Both the position numbers and the translations under genes were made by a program. From NCBI GenBank assembly GCA_001303665.1, contig LJUF01000066.1, forward strand, positions 1 through 11,453: 11,453 bases of DNA. The letters run 5' to 3'. Numbering within the stretch: position 1 is the first letter of the stretch; the number at the start of each line of letters is the position of its first letter. Positions 7,540 through 11,453 of the stretch are shown here, piece by piece. Under the pieces are notes generated by a model that searched no databases, was not told the DNA's origin, and saw only the letters and a list, made by a program, of their open reading frames with translations. Source of the DNA: Phycisphaerae bacterium SM23_33 (lineage in GTDB: Bacteria; Planctomycetota; Phycisphaerae; SM23-33).

Positions 7540-8406
7540 GTGGACGAGGCCGTCCGCGTCGTGACCGCCTTCGAGGACGTCCGCCGGTACCTCGGCGCCG
7601 CCCGACACGCCAGCCCCGACGAGCTGGGCCCACTGCACCGAAAGCATATCCTCGAGCCCCAATGGCAGGACTGCGCCGCCGGCGGGGAGCTGGAAGAATA
7701 TGCCGCGCGGGCCGTGTGCGAGCCCATCCGCGACCTGGACGCCCTGGAAGCCTCGCTGGCCCAGTTGGAGGGCAGCGGCGTCGAGGGCATTGCCGAGCGC
7801 GCCTGGGCGGGTGCCCACGCCGCTCTGCCCGGTCCGTCGACGACCATCTGGGTTCTGCCCGCCGACCCTGGCAACATCTTCATCCGCGACTTCATGCGCG
7901 GCGTGCAGGCCACGACCGCTGGCGCGGGCAAGATCTGGCTGCACCTGAGCCCCCCGGGCGACTGGAGAACACTGATCCCGCCGGCCATCGCCCACGAACA
8001 CCACCACAGCGTGTGGCTGCACCGCCATTGCCACGGGGCCGACTGGAAGTTCCTGCTGAACTACCTGGTCTTTGAGGGCCGGGCCTGCGCCTTCTCCCGC
8101 ATGCTCTACGGCCAAGCCCGGCAGCCTTGGACCGAGACGCTGAACCCACAACAGGAAGCCGAGGTCTGGCAGGCCATGAAGCCCCAGCTGCCCTCCCATT
8201 CCGAGCAGGTGATGGTGAAGTTCATGTTCGGCGGCGTGGAGGGCGTGCCCCTGCTGGCCGGATACACCGTCGGCGACCGGATCGTGCGGGCGTTCCTCGC
8301 CGGGCATCCCGGCCTCGACGTTGATACCTGGACGGCCATGGACGCGGACGAACTGCTGGCGGCGAGCGGGTACGACGGACCGCCCCGCGACCCGCAGGCG
8401 CGGTAA
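7540..8406 (+). CDS. DUF2268-type putative Zn-dependent protease
   Basis: The 288-residue product carries a zincin motif, HEHHH (152-156, fitting HExxH with H152, E153 and H156), and a likely third ligand E179 in NYLVFEGRACAF. The layout agrees with the DUF2268 family (predicted Zn-dependent proteases): a beta segment with TTIWVLPADP, the motif helix PPAIAHEHHHSVWL, the downstream EG helix, and a C-terminal GYTVGDRIVRAFLAGHPGLDVDTWTAMDADELL block. There is no signal peptide, so it is probably cytoplasmic; the substrate is unknown. The GTG start at 7540 is supported by AAGGAG at 7525-7530, nine bases upstream and inside the end of cysS. The short gap after cysS suggests the same transcript. 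Family naming is from memory of the motif pattern; zinc-protease-like is secure, the exact family less so. Confidence 0.82.
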   Translation: MDEAVRVVTAFEDVRRYLGAARHASPDELGPLHRKHILEPQWQDCAAGGELEEYAARAVCEPIRDLDALEASLAQLEGSGVEGIAERAWAGAHAALPGPSTTIWVLPADPGNIFIRDFMRGVQATTAGAGKIWLHLSPPGDWRTLIPPAIAHEHHHSVWLHRHCHGADWKFLLNYLVFEGRACAFSRMLYGQARQPWTETLNPQQEAEVWQAMKPQLPSHSEQVMVKFMFGGVEGVPLLAGYTVGDRIVRAFLAGHPGLDVDTWTAMDADELLAASGYDGPPRDPQAR

Positions 8407-8484
8407 GCCCGGCCGCGCCCCCGGGCGCCGCGGCTCCCGCGCTGGCCCTTGATCGCCGCCGCCCGGGCCTGGGTTGGAGGAGCC

Positions 8485-9594
8485 ATGTCCCCGCGGGAGA
8501 GACTGCTTCGGACGTTGCGTGGCTGGCCGCCCGATCACGTGCCGCTGGTGCTGGAGGGCTTTCACTGCGCCCACAAGGACCAGATCCAGTCCATCCCCGA
8601 CCCCGCCCGGCGCGAGATCGCCCGCCGGATCTTCGGCCAGACCGCCGCCTTCGTGCACTGCCCGTCCTTCGAGAACAGATACCTCTTCACCCCCCGGCAG
8701 TTCATGAAGGAGGTGTCGCGCGAGCAGACCCGCGACGCCGTCAGAATCACCACCCGAATCGCCACGCCGAAGGGCGACCTGACCGCCGTCACCGCGCGGA
8801 ATTCACAGTCCGACACCGTCTGGACGATCAAGTACCCCGTCGAATCGCTCCAAGACGTCGAGAAGATCCGCTGCGTGCCCTGGGAGCTGCCCGAGGGCCT
8901 GGCCGGGCCCGACACCTCCAAGCTGCCCGCCGACTTCCACAGAAGGCTGGTGCTGCGGACGAACGTGTCGTCGCCATTCGTGTGCGTGGCCGGGATGATG
9001 CCGTACGATTACTTCCTTGAGTTGTGCGCCACCGATCTCGGCCTGATCGAGGAGCTGACCGAGCAATGCTGCGACCGGGCCCTCCGCGTGCTGGACGTGC
9101 TGCTGGCCGATGAGGCCATCGAGTACGTCTGGATGGGCGGCTGCGAGTGGCTCACCCCGCCCATGGGCTCGCCCAGGCTGTACGAGCGGCTCGTCCAACC
9201 CTATGAGGCGAAGGTCATTTCCCGGATTCACGCGGCCGGGGCCATCGCCCACGTCCACTGCCACGGCAACGTCCGCTCCACCCTGGAGCTGGTCATCCGC
9301 CGCGGCGGGGATTACTTCGAGCCGGTCGAGCCGCCGCCCGACGGCGACATCAGCTTCGCCGAGGCCAAGGCCCTCGCCGCCGGCAGAATCACCCTGGGCG
9401 GCAACGTCGAAGCCCGCATCCTGGAAAACGAAAGCGCCAAGGCCGTCGAGCGGGCCACACGCGCGGCCTTTGAGGGCGGAAAGCACCGGATGGTGCTGAG
9501 CAACTCGGCCGGCCCCATCAGCCCCCTGACGCCAAGGGCGCTTGCGAACTATCACCGGCTGATCGACGTGTGGGAGGAGCTCTCGCCGCTGTAA
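8485..9594 (+). CDS. Uroporphyrinogen decarboxylase (URO-D) family protein, not HemE
   Basis: This 369-residue protein has the N-terminal MSPRERLLRTLRG and the C-terminal pattern of URO-D-fold proteins: HVHCHGNVRSTLELVIRRGGDYFEPVEPPPDGD (256-288), then ITLGGNVEARILE (302-314) and a final HRMVLSNSAGPISP block. The family includes HemE and corrinoid-linked methyltransferases. The HemE signatures (RQAGRY near the N-terminus and the PLIGF-type motif) are absent, so haem synthesis is unlikely. The H256-x-H258-C259-H260 cluster lies where methyltransferases bind zinc, but the later conserved cysteine seems replaced (LSNSAGP). The reaction is therefore unknown, and no corrinoid protein gene lies nearby. 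The ATG at 8485 is chosen for the preceding GGAGGAG (8476-8482); in-frame upstream codons lack this. It lies 78 bp after the DUF2268 gene. Confidence 0.85.
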   Translation: MSPRERLLRTLRGWPPDHVPLVLEGFHCAHKDQIQSIPDPARREIARRIFGQTAAFVHCPSFENRYLFTPRQFMKEVSREQTRDAVRITTRIATPKGDLTAVTARNSQSDTVWTIKYPVESLQDVEKIRCVPWELPEGLAGPDTSKLPADFHRRLVLRTNVSSPFVCVAGMMPYDYFLELCATDLGLIEELTEQCCDRALRVLDVLLADEAIEYVWMGGCEWLTPPMGSPRLYERLVQPYEAKVISRIHAAGAIAHVHCHGNVRSTLELVIRRGGDYFEPVEPPPDGDISFAEAKALAAGRITLGGNVEARILENESAKAVERATRAAFEGGKHRMVLSNSAGPISPLTPRALANYHRLIDVWEELSPL

Positions 9595-9630
9595 CGGCGC
9601 TTTGGTGTTTGGTTTTTCCGGCCGCGCCCT

Positions 9631-9636
9631 TATCAT
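9631..9636 (+). promoter_or_regulatory. Candidate -10 box just upstream of ruvC
   Basis: TATCAT, one base from the -10 consensus, ends six bases before the ruvC ATG at 9643. A weak -35 candidate, TTGGTT (9609-9614), lies 16 bp upstream. No Shine-Dalgarno is visible between the box and the ATG, so a transcript from here would be almost leaderless. Confidence 0.35.
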
Positions 9637-9642
9637 GCCGCC

Positions 9643-10182
9643 ATGGCGCGGACAGGGACGTCCACGTGCCGCATCCTGGGGATTGACCCCGGCCTGGAGA
9701 CCACCGGCTACGGGGCGATCGAGCTTCGCGGCCGGGACGTGGCGGTGGTCGAGGCCGGCACCATCCAGACCGACCCCAAGGCACCTCTGGCGGAGCGGCT
9801 GAGTCGGCTCCAGGCGGACTTGGCCGCCCTGCTGGCCGAACTCAAGCCTGACCTGGCGGCCGTCGAAAAACTCTACGCCCACTACAAACATCCGCGGACG
9901 GCCATCCTCATGGGCCACGCCCGCGGCGTGATCCTGCTGGCGTGCAGCCAGGCCGCCGTCAGGGTCCGCGACTTCCCCGCCACCATGGTCAAGCGGGCCC
10001 TGACCGGCAACGGCCACGCCTCCAAGCAGCAGGTCCAGCGGGCCGTCCAGGTGGTGTGCGGGCTCCGCGAAATCCCCGAGCCCCCCGACGTCGCCGACGC
10101 CCTGGCCATTGCACTGTGCGCGGGAAAACAGTCCACGGATTACACGGATTACACCGATCGCACAAAAGAGGAAAAGGCGTGA
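9643..10182 (+). CDS. ruvC: Crossover junction endodeoxyribonuclease RuvC (with repeat-encoded C-terminal tail)
   Basis: RuvC cleaves Holliday junctions symmetrically after RuvAB branch migration. The protein has 179 residues. The four acidic catalytic residues are placed as expected: D15 in GIDPGLETTGYG, E75 in AVEKLYAH, and D149 and D152 in EPPDVADALAIALC. The basic stretch TMVKRALTGNGHASKQQV (114-131) is the usual DNA-contact region. The core therefore looks intact. The odd part is the end: residues 163-179 begin QSTDYTDYTDRT and are encoded by the left inverted repeat of the GxxExxY cassette and its inner flank, so the native C-terminus has been replaced. The stop overlaps the next gene's GTG start (GTGA). 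RuvC tails after the last helix are variable, so function is likely preserved. Confidence 0.96.
   Translation: MARTGTSTCRILGIDPGLETTGYGAIELRGRDVAVVEAGTIQTDPKAPLAERLSRLQADLAALLAELKPDLAAVEKLYAHYKHPRTAILMGHARGVILLACSQAAVRVRDFPATMVKRALTGNGHASKQQVQRAVQVVCGLREIPEPPDVADALAIALCAGKQSTDYTDYTDRTKEEKA
10129..10159 (+). repeat. Left inverted repeat of the GxxExxY cassette, inside ruvC
   Basis: The arm starts CAGTCCACGGATTACACG and is built from three near-copies of a 9-bp unit (ACACGGATT-like), equal to three codons. In the ruvC frame it reads QSTDYTDYTD. It matches the reverse complement of 10608-10638 at 29 of 31 positions; the differences are at arm positions 21 and 27. Confidence 0.9.
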
Positions 10183-10583
10183 AAGCAAAACGTTCGGCAG
10201 AAAGGCTCGGCCCGGGCGGTCTCCGGCACGAGCAGCTGACATACCGCGTCATAGGCTGCGCTCAAAAGGTCCACCGAGCGCTGGGGCCGGGATTCCCCGA
10301 GACCGTCTACCAGAGGGCCTTGTGCCATGAAATGGCAACAGCGAAGATTCCCTTCGACAGCGAAAAGCTTATCGAAGTCTTCTACGACGGTGCCATTTGC
10401 GGTCAGTTTCGATTGGACGCCCTCGTTGATGGACAGGTCATCGTTGAACTAAAGGCACTGGACGCCCTCAACGACGAACATCTTGCCCAAGCCATTTCGT
10501 ACCTCAAAGCCGCAGGCCTCGGGCTGGCTCTTCTGGTAAACTTTGGACAAAAGAGCCTGCAGGTGAAACGCGTAGTTCTCTGA
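10179..10583 (+). CDS. GxxExxY family protein (PD-(D/E)XK nuclease-like)
   Basis: The 134-residue protein contains the name-giving motif G38-x-x-E41-x-x-Y44 within VHRALGPGFPETVYQRAL. A nuclease-like core follows: D80 in FRLDALVD, then E90 and K92 in VIVELKAL, with Q104-x-x-x-Y108 in the next helix (AQAISYLKAAG) and a typical ending ALLVNFGQKSLQVKRVVL. Length is normal for the family, whose biological role is not settled; PD-(D/E)XK membership is a structural prediction. The GTG at 10179 overlaps the ruvC stop (GTGA) and follows AGGAAAAGG, suggesting coupled translation. The gene is much less GC-rich than its neighbours and uses codons such as AAA and GAA more often, as expected of an acquired gene. 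It ends 24 bp before the right repeat. No obvious frameshift or loss of motifs is seen, so it appears to be under selection. Confidence 0.9.
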   Translation: MKAKRSAERLGPGGLRHEQLTYRVIGCAQKVHRALGPGFPETVYQRALCHEMATAKIPFDSEKLIEVFYDGAICGQFRLDALVDGQVIVELKALDALNDEHLAQAISYLKAAGLGLALLVNFGQKSLQVKRVVL

Positions 10584-10607
10584 TGGGCCGCTTGATTGTT
10601 GTTTGAG

Positions 10608-10638
10608 GATCTGTGTAGTCCGTGTAATCCGTGGACTG
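10608..10638 (-). repeat. Right inverted repeat of the GxxExxY cassette, abutting ruvA
   Basis: On the minus strand this arm starts CAGTCCACGGATTACACG like the left arm. On the plus strand it ends with GGACTG directly before the ruvA ATG at 10639, so it forms the whole immediate leader of ruvA. Confidence 0.9.
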
Positions 10639-11262
10639 ATGATTGCCAGAATCACAGGCCGGCTGGAGGAGATGGGCGACGGCGCGGTTCTGATCGACGC
10701 CGGGGCCGGGCTGTGGTACGAGGTGCTGGTGCCGGCCTGCGACGTGGAGCGGCTGGCGCGGCGGGTGGGGCAGGACGTGGTGCTGCACACGATTCACTAT
10801 CTGGAGGGCGACCCGGCCCGGGGCACGCAGCAGCCGCGGCTGGTGGGTTTTGCCAACGAGACCGACCGGGCGTTCTTCCGGCTGTTCACGACGGTCAAGG
10901 GGATCGGCGCCCGCAAGGCCTTGCGGGCGCTGGTCCGCCCGCCCAGCGAGGTCGCCGCCGCCATCGCCAACAAGGACAGCAAGTTCCTTCTGGCCCTGCC
11001 GGAGATCGGCAAGCGCACGGCCGAGCAGATCATCGCCGAGCTTTCCGGCCGCGTGGACGAATTCGCCGGCGAGGCAGTCAAGGCCGAAACCCCCGAGCTG
11101 ACCGAGGCCGCCGCCGAGGCCCTGGCGGTGCTGGTCCAGCTCGGCGAGCGCCGCGGCGACGCCGCCGCCCTGATCCAGCGCGTGCTGACGGCCGACCCGG
11201 AGCTGAAATCGCCCGAGACCATCATCCAGCGGGTGTACAGACTCAAGGCGGGCGCGCGGTGA
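10639..11262 (+). CDS. ruvA: Holliday junction branch migration protein RuvA
   Basis: RuvA binds the four-way junction and loads the RuvB motor. The protein has 207 residues, a normal length. Domain I starts MIARITGRLEEM and includes the VLHTIHYLEGD strand region. Domain II has the two helix-hairpin-helix motifs, TVKGIGARKALRAL and LPEIGKRTAEQIIAEL. After a linker, domain III (ELTEAAAEALAVLVQLGERR) is the RuvB-binding part. The ATG at 10639 gives the exact family N-terminus. The preceding 31 bases are the right inverted repeat, which contains no good Shine-Dalgarno (the nearest purine-rich run is GAGGAT at 10605-10610, about 28 bases away), so initiation is likely to differ from the ancestral operon. 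A hairpin follows the gene before ruvB. Confidence 0.97.
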   Translation: MIARITGRLEEMGDGAVLIDAGAGLWYEVLVPACDVERLARRVGQDVVLHTIHYLEGDPARGTQQPRLVGFANETDRAFFRLFTTVKGIGARKALRALVRPPSEVAAAIANKDSKFLLALPEIGKRTAEQIIAELSGRVDEFAGEAVKAETPELTEAAAEALAVLVQLGERRGDAAALIQRVLTADPELKSPETIIQRVYRLKAGAR

Positions 11263-11272
11263 TCGGGTAACT

Positions 11273-11302
11273 AAAGCCCACGGATAGCCATCCGTGGGCT
11301 TT
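11273..11302 (+). terminator. Strong hairpin between ruvA and ruvB (terminator-like or REP-like palindrome)
   Basis: AAAGCCCACGGAT (11273-11285) and ATCCGTGGGCTTT (11290-11302) form a perfect 13-bp stem with a 4-base loop (AGCC). Only TTTCT follows, so the T tract is short for an intrinsic terminator. The hairpin splits two genes that are usually co-expressed. It may attenuate transcription or be a dispersed palindromic repeat; its core CCACGGAT is also in the cassette repeats. Confidence 0.6.
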
Positions 11303-11334
11303 CTAAGATAGTACGCTTTTGGGTGAACCGGACC

Positions 11335-11453
11335 ATGGCGCGCAAGAGGATCATCACACCCGGCAGCGCCGGGGAGGACGAGGAGCAGTTCAACGTCGCC
11401 CTGCGCCCGCGGACGCTGGACGAGTGCATCGGCCCGCCGGAGATGATCGAGAA
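11335..11453 (+). CDS. ruvB: Holliday junction branch migration helicase RuvB, N-terminal fragment
   Basis: The window ends 39 codons into this gene. The visible protein starts MARKRIITPGSAGEDEEQFN and continues VALRPRTLDECIGPPEMIE, which matches the RuvB N-terminus, where a variable acidic leader precedes the LRP-x-x-L-x-E-F/C-IGQ segment ahead of the AAA+ Walker A motif. RuvB is the hexameric ATPase that drives branch migration with RuvA. The ATG at 11335 is preferred; a GTG four codons upstream is in frame. It follows ruvA by 72 bp containing the hairpin. The order ruvC-ruvA-ruvB is common in bacteria and supports the call. The ATPase motifs lie outside the window. Confidence 0.9.
   Translation, partial: MARKRIITPGSAGEDEEQFNVALRPRTLDECIGPPEMIE

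Larger units (their letters stand above)
10129..10638. mobile_element. Inverted-repeat-bounded GxxExxY cassette inserted between ruvC and ruvA
   Basis: The 510-bp segment begins and ends with 31-bp inverted repeats (29 of 31 match) and carries a single small gene. A hand count gives about 51% GC over 10321-10500, against about 72% over 10981-11160 in ruvA, which points to separate origin. There is no transposase and no evident target-site duplication (left flank GGGAAAA, right flank ATGATTG). I recall GxxExxY genes often accompanied by similar ACGGATTAC repeats in Planctomycetes and related metagenomic genomes, but could not check. Whether it moves by itself, is mobilised in trans or is a decayed remnant is unknown. 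Confidence 0.65.

Noticed and set aside
8412..8434. GC-rich imperfect palindrome after the DUF2268 gene considered as a terminator
   Set aside because: The stem is only six pairs (GCCGCG/CGCGGC) with an 11-base loop and no T tract; such matches are expected by chance at this GC content.
6007..8658. Very long open frame on the minus strand opposite ispF, cysS and the protease gene, and similar long antisense frames at 1388-2548 and 3163-4383
   Set aside because: They lie opposite well-recognised genes, have low-complexity Gly/Arg/His/Gln-rich translations with no family motif, and are expected from high third-position GC.
8485..9594. HemE (uroporphyrinogen decarboxylase proper)
   Set aside because: The N-terminal RQAGRY signature and the conserved HemE substrate-binding motifs are absent.
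10129..10159. Tandem 9-bp units considered as a CRISPR or microsatellite array
   Set aside because: Only three units exist, with no spacers, and the segment is matched by an inverted copy 449 bp away, which fits an element end better.

Overview
The window is GC-rich and tightly packed bacterial chromosome, with genes on both strands. It carries ordinary housekeeping genes (ispF, cysS, aat, ruvC, ruvA, the start of ruvB), a cell-surface polysaccharide operon and a BlaI-type regulatory pair. The base composition, the DUF4416 gene, the URO-D-family enzyme and the GxxExxY gene with 'STDYTDYTD'-encoding repeats together suggest a planctomycete-like bacterium (Planctomycetota, perhaps Phycisphaerae). 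That assignment rests on remembered family distributions and was not tested by any search.

Layout. Positions 1-635 (minus strand) hold a BlaI-type repressor and the start of an M56/BlaR1-type membrane peptidase. Their promoter has near-consensus -35 and -10 boxes bracketed by two matching palindromic operators (659-717). Positions 858-4806 (plus) hold three genes joined by ATGA stop/start overlaps: a DUF4416 protein, a WecA/TagO-type polyprenyl-phosphate sugar-1-phosphate transferase and an O-antigen-ligase-like membrane protein with a TPR-like tail. aat (4797-5459, minus) converges on that operon and overlaps its end by 10 bp. From 5619 the plus strand carries ispF, cysS, a DUF2268-type putative zinc protease, a URO-D-family protein, and the Holliday-junction genes ruvC, ruvA and partial ruvB.

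The most interesting part is the ruvC-ruvA junction. A 510-bp segment (10129-10638) is bounded by 31-bp inverted repeats matching at 29 of 31 positions. It contains one gene, a GxxExxY-family protein with a PD-(D/E)XK-like core. This gene is near 51% GC, against about 72% in the neighbouring part of ruvA (hand counts of 180 bases each). The left repeat is translated as the last part of RuvC, and the right repeat ends at the base before the ruvA start codon. It looks like a compact mobile or once-mobile cassette that entered the ruv operon without breaking either neighbour. A hairpin between ruvA and ruvB shares the repeat's CCACGGAT core.

There is no gene-free stretch over 300 bases. The largest gaps are 636-857 (divergent control region) and 5460-5618 (between the divergent aat and ispF genes). 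I saw no tRNA, rRNA, CRISPR array or transposase gene.
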